Origin: an uncultured Collinsella sp.
GTDB taxonomy: Bacteria; Actinomycetota; Coriobacteriia; Coriobacteriales; Coriobacteriaceae
Length of the DNA: 64,000 nt
Direction: 5' to 3'
NCBI GenBank assembly: GCA_902470765.1
Contig: CABRHW010000006.1
Coordinates: 33,064 to 97,063, forward strand
A program made the position numbers and the translations under genes. Positions 1 to 8,931 of the stretch are shown here, one piece after another. Every line of letters starts with the position of its first letter. The first letter of the stretch is position 1. The notes beneath the pieces were generated by a model, which saw only the letters and a program-made list of their open reading frames with translations, was not told where the DNA came from and searched no databases.

Positions 1-1
1 C

Positions 2-1534
2 ATCTCCGTCGAGATGTGCGGCTTCTCCAAGGGCGAATCGGACTCGCGTATCCGTAAGCCCGTGGCTAAGAAAAAGATTAAGCTGCTCACGTCGACGGTG
101 CTCCACTGGGAGGATGGCTCGGACGAGACCACCTACGACCACTGGATGAATGGCGCTATCAAGAACAACTACACGCGCGAGGTCGCCCAGAAGATTTGGG
201 ACGATGTTCTCGAGTTCGCATCTTACGCCTTTAACAAGTCGCACTCCGCCGGCTACGCCATTCTGGTTATGCAGACGGCCTGGCTCAAGGCGCACTATCC
301 GCATGAGTACATGGCGGCCGTTCTGACGTCCTATACGGGCAAGACCGACAAGATCGTGCACTACGTCTCGGCATGCCGTCACGACGGCATCCCCGTGCTT
401 TCGCCAGATGTCAACGAGTCCGGTACCGAGTTCACGGCTACCAAGGAAGGCGTGCGCTTTGGTCTGGCCGGCATCCGCGGCGTGGGCACCGGCGTGGCGC
501 AGGCGATTATCGCCGAGCGCGAGGCGGGCGGTCCGTTTAAGACGCTGCACGACTTTGTCGAGCGCGTGGACTCGAGCCAGGCCAACCGTCGCGTGATCGA
601 ATCGCTGATCAAGGCAGGTGCCTTCGACTCCACGGGGTATCCGCGTCGCCAGATGATGCACTTTGTGGACAAGAACAACCCCGAGAACATCATCGACGCC
701 GCGGTAAAGCGCCAGAAGGATCGCGCGAGCGGCCAGACGTCGTTCTTCGATATGTTTGGTGACGTTGAGGGCTCGGGCTTTGAGGTGAGCGTGCCCGATC
801 CGGATGGCCAGGAATGGGACCGCCACCTTAAGCTGAGCCAGGAGAAGGAGGTTCTGGGCATCTATGTCTCGGACCACCCGCTGCGCCCGTTTGAGTATGC
901 GCTCAGCAAAGCGCGCGACTTCTCGTTCTCGCAGATCGATACCGGCTACGAAGTGCAGAATCCCACGGGCGGCACCATCAACCAGGAGATTCCCGAGGGC
1001 AAGGCGCTGTGGTGGGCCGGCATGGTCTCGAGCGTGTCCAAGCGCGTGACCAAAAACGGCGACCCCATGGGCATCGTGCAGCTCGAGGATATGGAAGGCG
1101 AGGCCACGGTCGTGGTGTTCCCCAAGACCTACAAGGAGGCCGAGGGGTATCTGTACGGCGAGGTCGATCCCGAGACCGGCGTGCAGCTGTCTGACGCGTT
1201 TGTGCGCATTAAAGGCAAGCTCGAGCGCTCGGACCGCGGCGACCAAATCATCGCGCAGGAGATCGTGCCGCTGGAGCTCAACGAGGAGAACAACAAGCCC
1301 AAGGTGTTTGAGGTCATGGTGCCCAACAGCCGCTTTAGCCAGGGCAACATGGCGCGTCTTGCCACGGTGCTCACCACCAACCCGGGCGGCGACCGTGTGG
1401 AGATCTTTATCGAGCAGGTGGACGGGCGCGTGCTGCGTGCCGAGGTACCTGCTAAGGTCAACGCGCGCTCGATTCCGCTGCTGGCCGAGGCCAAGGCCAT
1501 CGTGGGTAACCAAGGCCGCGTAACGGTTATCTAA
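2..1534 (+). CDS. dnaE: DNA polymerase III alpha subunit, C-terminal part (cut by window edge)
   Basis: Replicative DNA polymerase catalytic subunit; only the last 510 or so codons lie in the window and the reading frame is open to the left edge. Near the left end the block FASYAFNKSHSAGYA matches the signature of bacterial DnaE that follows the palm and fingers. Next comes a helix-hairpin-helix region (LAGIRGVGTGVAQAII) and then an OB-fold (WWAGMVSSVSKRVTKNG), the usual C-terminal order of DnaE. The gene ends with TAA and the helicase gene begins 38 bases later, so the two may be co-transcribed. No frameshift is seen. The family assignment is secure; the N-terminal PHP and polymerase domains cannot be seen here. 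Confidence 0.95.
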   Translation: MSVEMCGFSKGESDSRIRKPVAKKKIKLLTSTVLHWEDGSDETTYDHWMNGAIKNNYTREVAQKIWDDVLEFASYAFNKSHSAGYAILVMQTAWLKAHYPHEYMAAVLTSYTGKTDKIVHYVSACRHDGIPVLSPDVNESGTEFTATKEGVRFGLAGIRGVGTGVAQAIIAEREAGGPFKTLHDFVERVDSSQANRRVIESLIKAGAFDSTGYPRRQMMHFVDKNNPENIIDAAVKRQKDRASGQTSFFDMFGDVEGSGFEVSVPDPDGQEWDRHLKLSQEKEVLGIYVSDHPLRPFEYALSKARDFSFSQIDTGYEVQNPTGGTINQEIPEGKALWWAGMVSSVSKRVTKNGDPMGIVQLEDMEGEATVVVFPKTYKEAEGYLYGEVDPETGVQLSDAFVRIKGKLERSDRGDQIIAQEIVPLELNEENNKPKVFEVMVPNSRFSQGNMARLATVLTTNPGGDRVEIFIEQVDGRVLRAEVPAKVNARSIPLLAEAKAIVGNQGRVTVI

Positions 1535-1572
1535 GGGCGACCTTGCTGGTCCGCGCGAGATTGGAGGAAGTG

Positions 1573-4500
1573 ATGGCGCAGGGGACGTTTGTGCAGGCGC
1601 TCCGGAAAGAGGCAGCGCTGAGCGGCACCTTTATGAAGGGCCGCTCGCTCATGCTCAACGGCGCCGTGTTGTCGATTGAGGACAGCGGCTCGCGCTTCTC
1701 CAAAAACGTGACGGTTGAGGGTGCAGTGCGCGGCTCGCGCGGTGACCTGTATAAGACGCACGTGGCGCTCGACATGGACGAGCACGAGGTGATCGACTAC
1801 GACTGCGATTGCCCCGCTGCCTATCGCTACCCCGGCATGTGCAAGCATGCCATCGCCACGGCGCTTGCGTACCTGGACGCCAGCGGCATTGAACCTGTTG
1901 AGGGGCTGCGCATACCGGTTCGCACGTTTACGGCGGCGCCCAAGCAAGCCGTGCGTCCCGCGTCCGCCGCACCGGCGGTCAACCCTAACTTTCCCTTCCC
2001 GGCGCCCGTCCCCACGAGCCCCAGCCTCATGGCGGCGCTTTCCGATCTTTCGGACGCGCGCATGGATGAGTTGGCGGGCATGCGCCGCAAGCTCGCCGGT
2101 GCCGTTGATCCCGACGCCCCCAAAGCGGCATTGGAGCCCTCGTTGGTGCCGTACTACAATCCGCTGTTCGCCGACCGCTTTAGCTGGGCGCTCGAGTTCC
2201 GCATTCGCTGCGGTTCGGTGTCCTACGTGGTCAAGGATATCGACGGCATGGCCGACGCCTATGTTCGAGGCGGCACGTTCTCGTACGGCAAGAAGCTCAC
2301 GTTTGTCCATACGCCCGAAGCCTTCGACGAGGTTTCGGTGCGCCTACTCGACCTTGTTGTGGCAACGGTTGTGTATCTGAGCGACATCACAAGTTCGCGT
2401 TCGGCGTCGTACGATTTTGCACGCAGCGGCTTTGTCGCCGAGCGCCAGCTGCCGCTGTCCGAGCATGACATCGTATACATGCTGGACTTGCTGCGTGGCC
2501 GGACCATTTCCTTTGAGCCCGCCTGGTCGCGGGGAACGACGACGCATCGTTCCTACGAGGTGGCGGTAGAGTTGTCGCCGGTGGGGGAGGACGAGGTCTC
2601 GGCAAAACAACCGCCGCTCCTTGCCGCCAAGATCGCGCCGGCGGCCGGTGGCAGCTACGACTTGCGTCTGCCCGCCGATATGTACTGCTTTGCCTCGGGC
2701 GACGTTGCCTATCTGGTCGACACGCACCGCGCGCGCCGCGCCGATGCGATGTTTGCCCAGCATGCCGCACCGTTTCTGTCGCGTCTGCTGCCTTGTCGCA
2801 CGCCGGTCCATATCGCCGCCGAGCAGGTGGGCGAATTCTGCCGCATGGCACTGCCCGTGCTGCGCGAATACACTGACCTCACCGCTCCCGCCGTGCTCGA
2901 CACCGTGGCGCCCGAGCCGAGCTTTGCCATGGCAATCGGTGTCGACGACGGGCTCGTGACCTGCAAGATTACGGTTGCCTACGGTGATTGGTCGGCAGAT
3001 CTCTTTAGCCTGGGTGCTCCGGGAAGCCCCTTCGAAGAACAGCACCCTGGTGTGCCGCCGCGCGACGAGATAGCAGAGTTTCGCGTTATGGACACGGCGG
3101 CCCTGTATTTCGACTTTTACGAGGGCGGCCTGGCGTTTGAGGAGCGCGACGACGAGAGCCTGTTCCACTTGCTGACCGAGGGCCTGTCTGCCCTGTCCGA
3201 GCTGGGCGAGGTCATGCTCAGCGACCGCCTACGCCAGATCTCGGTGCGCCCTGCGCCCAAGCTTTCGGTGCGCGCGACCGTCAAGAGCAACCTGCTCGAT
3301 GTCGAACTGGGCGCGAGCGGTCTTTCGGCGGCAGATCTTGCCATCTATCTGGACTCGTACAAGCGCCACCAGACGTTTGCGCGTCTCACGTCGGGCGACA
3401 TCGTGCGCCTGGACGAGGGTGCCCGCGCCGCGTTTGGTCTTGCCGAGGACCTGGGCGTCGATGCCGTCGATCTGCTCGACGGCGTGTCGCTTCCCGCGTC
3501 GAGTACCCTGTTTGTCGATAGCATGCTCGCGCGCACGCCGTCGCTCGAGGCCGATCGCGACGCTGCATTCCGTCGCACCGTCGAGCGCTTGGATACGCTC
3601 GGCAAGATGGACTTTACGGTGCCGGTCTCGCTCAAAGCCACACTGCGCGGCTATCAGGTCGACGGCTACCAGTGGCTCGGCTCGCTTGAGCACCTGGGCC
3701 TCGGCGGCATCTTGGCCGACGATATGGGCTTGGGCAAAACACTGCAGATGATCGCGCATATCCTGGCGCGCGTGGAGGCGGGGGATGCCAAGCCCACGCT
3801 CGTGGTGTGCCCTGCGTCGCTTGTGTACAACTGGACCGCCGAGCTGGAGCGCTTTGCGCCTTCGCTCGATGTGTGTGCCATTGTGGGCTCCAAGGCGCAG
3901 CGCCGCGTGCAGATAGCCGGCGCCGACGAGCATAACGTGGTCGTGACATCGTATGACCTCATGCGCCGCGATATCGACGAGTATGCCGAGCAGGACTTTG
4001 CCCGCGTTGTGCTCGACGAGGCCCAGTACATTAAAAACCCGCTCACGCAGGTAGCGCGCGCCGCCAAGCGCCTGCCTGCCGGCGTGCGCTTTGCCTTGAC
4101 GGGCACGCCCATCGAAAATCGCCTGTCTGAGCTCTGGAGCATCTTCGACTTTTTGATGCCGGGCCTGCTTGGCACGCGCGAGTCGTTTGCCAAGCGCTTT
4201 GAGAGCCCGGTCGAGCACGCCGAGGGCGATAGCGCCGCTCGTCTGCAGGCGCTCGTGTCGCCGTTTGTGCTGCGCCGTGTAAAGGAAGATGTGGTGGCCG
4301 ATCTGCCCGAGAAGATCGAAGACACCGTCATGGCGCAGCTCACCGGCGAGCAGCGCAAGCTCTACCTGGCCAACCAGGACCGCATCGCCCAGCAAGTGCA
4401 GCATCACGAGGTATCCGAGTTTAAGAAGGACAAGCTCAAGGTACTCGCCGAGCTCACCAAGCTGCGCCAGATCTGCTGCGACCCGCATCTACACTACGAG

Positions 4501-5037
4501 GACTACAAGGCGGGGAGCGCCAAGCTCGACGCTTGCATGGAGCTCGTGCACGGTGCGCTCGACGGCGGGCACCACATTCTGCTGTTCAGCCAGTTTACGG
4601 GCATGCTCGATATCATTGGCAAGCGCCTGGCCAAGGAGGACATCGGCTTTCTTAAGCTCACGGGAGCTTCGTCCAAGGAGAGCCGCGCCAAGATGGTCGC
4701 GCAGTTCCAGGCGGGCGAGGTGCCGGTGTTTCTGATCTCGCTCAAGGCGGGCGGCGTGGGCCTCAACCTGACGGCGGCCGATGTGGTCATTCACTACGAC
4801 CCGTGGTGGAACGTGGCCGCGCAGGACCAGGCGACCGACCGCGCGCACCGTATTGGCCAGCAACATACCGTGACCGTGTACAAGCTCATCGCCAAGGACA
4901 CGATCGAGGAGCGCATCATGCAGATGCAGGAGTCCAAGCGCGACCTGGTCAACAGCGTGCTCGGCGGCGACGGCATCTCCTCGGCGCTGTTTACCCGCGA
5001 GGATGTTCTGGCGCTGCTCGGCGGCGACGGGCACTAA
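1573..5037 (+). CDS. SWIM zinc finger and SNF2/RapA-type DNA helicase
   Basis: A protein of about 1154 residues. The start is ATG 1573, preceded by GGAGG at 1563-1567; a TTG ten codons upstream has no such site. Residues about 76-97 form a SWIM zinc finger (CDCPAAYRYPGMCKH, pattern CxCxnCxH). The C-terminal half is an SNF2 ATPase: Walker A DDMGLGKT near residue 716, DEAQ box near 814, LTGTPIENRLSELWSIFDF, then the second RecA domain with GVGLNLTAADVVIHYDPWWN and DRAHRIGQ. This is the common bacterial SNF2 layout, which remodels nucleic acid-protein complexes such as RNA polymerase on DNA. The exact target is unknown. It lies directly behind dnaE. Confidence 0.92.
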   Translation: MAQGTFVQALRKEAALSGTFMKGRSLMLNGAVLSIEDSGSRFSKNVTVEGAVRGSRGDLYKTHVALDMDEHEVIDYDCDCPAAYRYPGMCKHAIATALAYLDASGIEPVEGLRIPVRTFTAAPKQAVRPASAAPAVNPNFPFPAPVPTSPSLMAALSDLSDARMDELAGMRRKLAGAVDPDAPKAALEPSLVPYYNPLFADRFSWALEFRIRCGSVSYVVKDIDGMADAYVRGGTFSYGKKLTFVHTPEAFDEVSVRLLDLVVATVVYLSDITSSRSASYDFARSGFVAERQLPLSEHDIVYMLDLLRGRTISFEPAWSRGTTTHRSYEVAVELSPVGEDEVSAKQPPLLAAKIAPAAGGSYDLRLPADMYCFASGDVAYLVDTHRARRADAMFAQHAAPFLSRLLPCRTPVHIAAEQVGEFCRMALPVLREYTDLTAPAVLDTVAPEPSFAMAIGVDDGLVTCKITVAYGDWSADLFSLGAPGSPFEEQHPGVPPRDEIAEFRVMDTAALYFDFYEGGLAFEERDDESLFHLLTEGLSALSELGEVMLSDRLRQISVRPAPKLSVRATVKSNLLDVELGASGLSAADLAIYLDSYKRHQTFARLTSGDIVRLDEGARAAFGLAEDLGVDAVDLLDGVSLPASSTLFVDSMLARTPSLEADRDAAFRRTVERLDTLGKMDFTVPVSLKATLRGYQVDGYQWLGSLEHLGLGGILADDMGLGKTLQMIAHILARVEAGDAKPTLVVCPASLVYNWTAELERFAPSLDVCAIVGSKAQRRVQIAGADEHNVVVTSYDLMRRDIDEYAEQDFARVVLDEAQYIKNPLTQVARAAKRLPAGVRFALTGTPIENRLSELWSIFDFLMPGLLGTRESFAKRFESPVEHAEGDSAARLQALVSPFVLRRVKEDVVADLPEKIEDTVMAQLTGEQRKLYLANQDRIAQQVQHHEVSEFKKDKLKVLAELTKLRQICCDPHLHYEDYKAGSAKLDACMELVHGALDGGHHILLFSQFTGMLDIIGKRLAKEDIGFLKLTGASSKESRAKMVAQFQAGEVPVFLISLKAGGVGLNLTAADVVIHYDPWWNVAAQDQATDRAHRIGQQHTVTVYKLIAKDTIEERIMQMQESKRDLVNSVLGGDGISSALFTREDVLALLGGDGH

Positions 5038-5186
5038 CCCGCTCGGGTGGGGCCGCCAGGGCGGATAGCGCACGTTGCCCCATCGTCCCCGCTCGTTATG
5101 TGTTCATTTGCGATGTCGTGGATGGTTCGCTTGCCTTTGGGCATAAGAACCTCAAGAACATCGGCACATCAGCAAAGGAGAACATC

Positions 5187-5549
5187 ATGGCGAAATTCTT
5201 TAAGGACCCCGACGGCAAGCTCATTGCCGCCCTTGGCAACGACGTTGCAACCCCTGCCGGCTGCACGGAGCTGACCGCGAACACCGAGGACGCGGCGCAC
5301 GAAAAGCACGTGCCGGTCGTTGAGAGCGAGCGCGACGGTCACGTGATCCGTGCGCGCGTGGGCTCGGTCGAGCATCCTATGGTGCCCGAGCACTACATCG
5401 AGTGGATCGCCCTTGAGGCCGAGGGTCGTCTGGAGGTCCATTACCTCCAGCCCGGCATGAAGCCCGCGACGTTTTTTGCCGGCGGTTCCAAGACCGGTAC
5501 CGTCTATGCCTATTGCAACCTGCACGGGCTGTGGTCCGCGACGTTCTAG
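5187..5549 (+). CDS. superoxide reductase (desulfoferrodoxin-type, no center I)
   Basis: A 120-residue cytoplasmic iron enzyme that reduces superoxide to hydrogen peroxide without making oxygen, a typical defence of anaerobes. The iron center II ligands are all present: His41 in EKHVPV, His63 in VEHPM, His69 in EHYIEW, and Cys110 and His113 in YCNLHGLW, together with the Glu39-Lys40 pair of the active site. The N-terminal rubredoxin-like center I of desulfoferrodoxins is degenerate: only one of the expected cysteines (Cys26 in AGCTEL) is left, so this looks like a class III form derived from a two-center ancestor. Start ATG 5187 follows AAAGGAG at 5174-5180. The electron donor is not encoded nearby. 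Confidence 0.93.
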   Translation: MAKFFKDPDGKLIAALGNDVATPAGCTELTANTEDAAHEKHVPVVESERDGHVIRARVGSVEHPMVPEHYIEWIALEAEGRLEVHYLQPGMKPATFFAGGSKTGTVYAYCNLHGLWSATF

Positions 5550-5666
5550 GAGCGCGCCCCCGCTCGGGGTATCATAGCTAGCATATGCACATGCGAGCGC
5601 CGATTGCGTCATGCGGCCGGCGCTTTTACTACGACAACGATGGTTTACGACGGAAAGGGCTGAGCC

Positions 5667-7652
5667 ATGAAGCTCGCACTTGCACAGATCGATATGCGCC
5701 TAGGTGATATTGAGGGTATCTGCGGTCGCATCGAGGACCAGGCGCGCCTGGCCCACGAGCGCGGTGTGCGCGTGCTGTGCGTGCCGGCTCCGCTCTTTAT
5801 GGGGACCCTGCCCGGCGGCCTGGTGGGTGCTGCGGACTTTGAGCACGACATGCTTGCCGGCTTGACCGGCGTCGCCGAGCGTATCCAAGAACTCGATATG
5901 ATTTGCATCGTGCCCGCGGCGGTTTCGTTTGAGGGCCAGCCCCTGCTCGATTATATGATGCTCAAGGACGGTCGCGTGGTGCCGGCCCGTTCGAGCATTG
6001 CCCTGCAGCGCGGTGGGAACGGCGATGCCCGTTGGGCACCGCCGGTGTTTGACGTGGACGGCGTGCGCATCGCGGTGATTTTTGACTTGGACCGCGAGCT
6101 CGAGATGCTGCCGACCGGTGTTGACCTCATTGCGTATTTCCAATTCAACGCGTTTGATATGACCGACCGCGAGACCGCCGCGATCGCCGCCGTGCGCAGC
6201 GGAGCCTACCGCAAGATCGCATCTAAGCGCAGCGTGTGGTTTGCCTGCATGGCGCCGGTCGGTGCGTACGACGAGTCGGTGTATACCGGCGGCTCGTTTG
6301 TACTCGACGACTGCGGCCGCGTGGTGGCCCAGGCGCCGTGTTTTGAGGAGAGCCTGCTGGTTCAGGAGATTCAGCGCGGCGTGATGCTCGATGCCTTGGA
6401 GGACCACGAGCTGCCCGATTTTCGTTCCGAGGAGTGGTTGTGGCAGGCGCTGGTGCTCGCCGTTCGCGATAACGCCCGCGCCCGCGGTACGTCGCGCGCC
6501 GTGGTGGCGCTCGAGGGCGACCTGCCGTCGTCCCTGCTGGCGGCGCTTGCCGTCGACGCCCTAGGTCCGCGCAATGTGGTCGGCCTGGTGTTGGGACGCA
6601 ACCGCATCTTTACGCCGGCGCAGGAGGAGGCCGAGGCTGCTCGCTGTGCCGCCGTTCGCGCCATTGCCGAGCGCCTGCATATTCGCACGGTTGAGCGCGA
6701 TGCGCCGGATGCCGCGCGTGTGCTCGACCGCGATGTGTCGGCGGGCGACGCCGAGCGCCTGCGCTCTCGCACGCTGGGCCTCATGCTGGAGGATACGGCG
6801 CTCGAGCTGGGTGCGATGGCGTTGAGCCCGCTGTCCAAAACTGAGTACGCGCTGGCGGCGCCCGCGCTTTGCGGTGGCTACCAGGGCGATTATGCGCCCT
6901 TTGGCGACGTATACCTGTCGACGCTCGAGTTTGTGGCGCGCGTACGCAACCGTACGTCTGCCGTGGTGCCGCAGGAGCTCGTGACGCTCAACGCGGTGGA
7001 GGATTGCATGGAGCGCGTGCTGGCGCAAGCGCTCTCGACGCTCGACGGTCCGGTCGACATGCTCGACCGCGCGGCGCAGCTGCTCGGCGGGCTTGAGCCG
7101 GGCGAGGTCGATGGCACGCTCGAGGCGCACGTGGACCGCAATCGATCTTTCGACGACATTCCGATGGCTGCCGGCAAGCCCGAGGCTTGCTCGCTGCTGC
7201 TGATGCTCGTGCGCCAGGGAGAGGCGGCTCGCCGCCAGCTGCCGACGGCGCCGATCGTCTCGGCCCGTTCGTTTGTCGAGCGCGCTTGGCCGTATATGCT
7301 CGCGTGGTCCGATCTTGGCCTGAGCGGTAAAGAGCGCATGACGGTCGATGCGCTGGCGCGCGCCGAGGTGAACCGTTTTGCCGACGAGGACACAAGCGAG
7401 CGCATGCGTGGCGAGATGATGGGCATATTGGGTGACCTGTTGGGTATTTCGCCCGAGCAGATGGAGGAGCTGCGCTCCGAGGATGGCCAGCGTCGCCTGC
7501 ATGAGGGTATGAAGAAGTTTGAGGGCGAGGTCCAGGACGCCATCGATAAGATGATGGGCGGTCAGGGCGGACCGCAGGGCGGGCCCCAGGGCACGCCGAT
7601 GCCGCAACCGCCGGTGGATCCCCGACAGTTCCCATTCTTCAGCCAAAACTAA
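5667..7652 (+). CDS. NAD synthetase-like protein, probably catalytically dead
   Basis: A 661-residue protein with the layout of glutamine-dependent NAD+ synthetase: an N-terminal nitrilase-type glutaminase domain (about 1-250) followed by an ATP-pyrophosphatase domain (about 270-560). The key positions are changed. The nitrilase Glu of the PEL motif is Ala41 (VPAPLF), the nucleophile Cys is Phe139 (AVIFDLD), and the Lys site reads ALQRGGNG. The SGGxDSS loop of the synthetase domain reads EGDLPSS near residue 283. The later segment GDYAPFGDVYLSTLEFV still resembles the NadE block GDYnv...PKTL. A Gly/Gln/Pro-rich tail ends the protein. I infer a pseudoenzyme with a structural or regulatory role; normal NAD synthesis would need another NadE elsewhere. 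It is flanked by short intergenic gaps and is probably monocistronic. Confidence 0.72.
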   Translation: MKLALAQIDMRLGDIEGICGRIEDQARLAHERGVRVLCVPAPLFMGTLPGGLVGAADFEHDMLAGLTGVAERIQELDMICIVPAAVSFEGQPLLDYMMLKDGRVVPARSSIALQRGGNGDARWAPPVFDVDGVRIAVIFDLDRELEMLPTGVDLIAYFQFNAFDMTDRETAAIAAVRSGAYRKIASKRSVWFACMAPVGAYDESVYTGGSFVLDDCGRVVAQAPCFEESLLVQEIQRGVMLDALEDHELPDFRSEEWLWQALVLAVRDNARARGTSRAVVALEGDLPSSLLAALAVDALGPRNVVGLVLGRNRIFTPAQEEAEAARCAAVRAIAERLHIRTVERDAPDAARVLDRDVSAGDAERLRSRTLGLMLEDTALELGAMALSPLSKTEYALAAPALCGGYQGDYAPFGDVYLSTLEFVARVRNRTSAVVPQELVTLNAVEDCMERVLAQALSTLDGPVDMLDRAAQLLGGLEPGEVDGTLEAHVDRNRSFDDIPMAAGKPEACSLLLMLVRQGEAARRQLPTAPIVSARSFVERAWPYMLAWSDLGLSGKERMTVDALARAEVNRFADEDTSERMRGEMMGILGDLLGISPEQMEELRSEDGQRRLHEGMKKFEGEVQDAIDKMMGGQGGPQGGPQGTPMPQPPVDPRQFPFFSQN

Positions 7653-7721
7653 CTATGGGACGGGATTCGCTCCCAACCCCGATACTTCAACTAAGCATCT
7701 TGGCCCCGTTGTGTTATTCTA

Positions 7722-7733
7722 GAACAGACGTTC
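7722..7733. promoter_or_regulatory. LexA (SOS) box upstream of ruvCAB
   Basis: The perfect dyad GAACAGACGTTC fits the Gram-positive/actinobacterial SOS box pattern (GAAC, four bases, GTTC). It sits 57 bases before the ruvC start and just after a possible -10 element (TATTCT, 7715-7720), a good place for repressor binding. ruvCAB is a common LexA target, so the assignment agrees with known biology. Confidence 0.75.
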
Positions 7734-7789
7734 GTGAATAGTGCGCGGGGCCTTGCCTTGCGATGTGCTTGTGGCGAGGGGAGGCTGGC

Positions 7790-8311
7790 TTGGTTATCTT
7801 GGGTATCGACCCTGGTTTGGCCCATACGGGTTGGGGGATTATCGAGGAGCGGCGCGGCGAGGTTCGCTGCCGTGCCTACGGTTGTATCGAGACCAGCGCG
7901 GGCAGTCCGCTCGCGGTGCGTCTGTCGCATATCGCCCGCGACCTCAAGGGCGTCGTCGAACGCTACCGTCCCGATACCGCGGCTATCGAGAGCATCTACT
8001 TTGGCGCTAATGTCCGCTCGGCCATCCCCACGGCGCATGCCCGTGGTGCCGCGCTCGTGGCGCTTTCGGAGTGCGCGCTCGAGATTGGCGAGTACACGCC
8101 TATGCAGATTAAGCAGGCTGTGGTGGGCACCGGTGCCGCAGATAAGCGGCAGGTCGCCTACATGGTTCGTACGCTCACACAGCTCGATCACGACCCGCAT
8201 CCCGACCATGCAGCCGATGCCCTAGCCTGCGCCATCTGCCACGTAAACCTCAGCCGCACCCGTGCCCTCACCGGTGGCGAGTTCTATCAACAGAGAGGAA
8301 CCGGATACTGA
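7790..8311 (+). CDS. ruvC: Holliday junction resolvase RuvC
   Basis: A 173-residue endonuclease that cuts Holliday junctions after RuvAB branch migration. The conserved acidic sites are visible in GIDPGLAHTGWG (N-terminal Asp), AAIESIYFG (Glu), and HPDHAADALACA (two Asp near the C terminus). I chose TTG 7790, which is preceded by GGAGG at 7780-7784 and gives the usual N terminus VILGIDPG; an ATG nine codons upstream would add unrelated residues. The stop overlaps the ruvA start by one base (TGATG), so translation is coupled. A LexA box lies upstream, suggesting DNA-damage control of the whole operon. Confidence 0.94.
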   Translation: MVILGIDPGLAHTGWGIIEERRGEVRCRAYGCIETSAGSPLAVRLSHIARDLKGVVERYRPDTAAIESIYFGANVRSAIPTAHARGAALVALSECALEIGEYTPMQIKQAVVGTGAADKRQVAYMVRTLTQLDHDPHPDHAADALACAICHVNLSRTRALTGGEFYQQRGTGY

Positions 8312-8931
8312 TGATTTCCCAGCTCCATGGAACGCTTGTCGAGGCCACGATGAGCTCGGCCGTTGTCGATGTGTCGGGCGTGGGCTTTGAGCTCGGCATC
8401 TCGGGCAGCACCGCGGCCACGTTGCCGACGCCCGGCGGCGAGGTTCGCCTCTACACGCGCATGCAGGTGCGCGAGGACGCCATGACGCTCTTTGGTTTTG
8501 CCTCCAAGGACGAGCGCACGATGTTCGATCGGCTCGTGTCCGTCTCGGGCGTCGGTCCGCGCTTGGCGCTCGCCGTGCTCTCCACCTATACCGTGGGACA
8601 GCTGTATTCCCTGATAATGGCCGAGGATGACAAGGGCATGGCCAAGGTGCCCGGTGTGGGCAAAAAGACAGCGCAGCGCCTCATCTTGGAGCTCAAGAGC
8701 ACCTTTGCCAAGGACAAGGGCTTTGTGCCGGTCGACGTGATTCCCGGCCAGGTTGCGATGCCGGTTCCCTCCGCCGCTCCCTCGGCGATCGATGACGCCC
8801 GTGCGGCGCTCCTTTCCATGGGCTTTAGCCCGCAGGAGACCGATGTTGCCCTGAGCGGGTATGATGGGCAGGATATGCGTGTCGAGGATCTGCTCGGCGC
8901 GGCGCTTAAGCGACTCGGAATGGATGCGTGA
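8311..8931 (+). CDS. ruvA: Holliday junction branch-migration protein RuvA
   Basis: A 206-residue DNA-binding subunit that tetramerises on Holliday junctions and loads the RuvB motor. It has the N-terminal OB-fold (MISQLHGTLVEATMSSAVVDV), the helix-hairpin-helix repeats (SVSGVGPRLALAVL and VPGVGKKTAQRLILELKS), a flexible linker rich in Pro and Ala, and a C-terminal RuvB-binding UBA-like domain (ALLSMGFSPQETDVAL). Its length is normal for the family. It overlaps ruvC at its start and ruvB at its end (TGATG), which is typical of a tightly coupled ruvCAB operon. Confidence 0.96.
   Translation: MISQLHGTLVEATMSSAVVDVSGVGFELGISGSTAATLPTPGGEVRLYTRMQVREDAMTLFGFASKDERTMFDRLVSVSGVGPRLALAVLSTYTVGQLYSLIMAEDDKGMAKVPGVGKKTAQRLILELKSTFAKDKGFVPVDVIPGQVAMPVPSAAPSAIDDARAALLSMGFSPQETDVALSGYDGQDMRVEDLLGAALKRLGMDA

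Noticed and set aside
5047..5274. A plus-strand frame before and inside the superoxide reductase gene
   Set aside because: Different frame from the enzyme, no motifs, no ribosome site.
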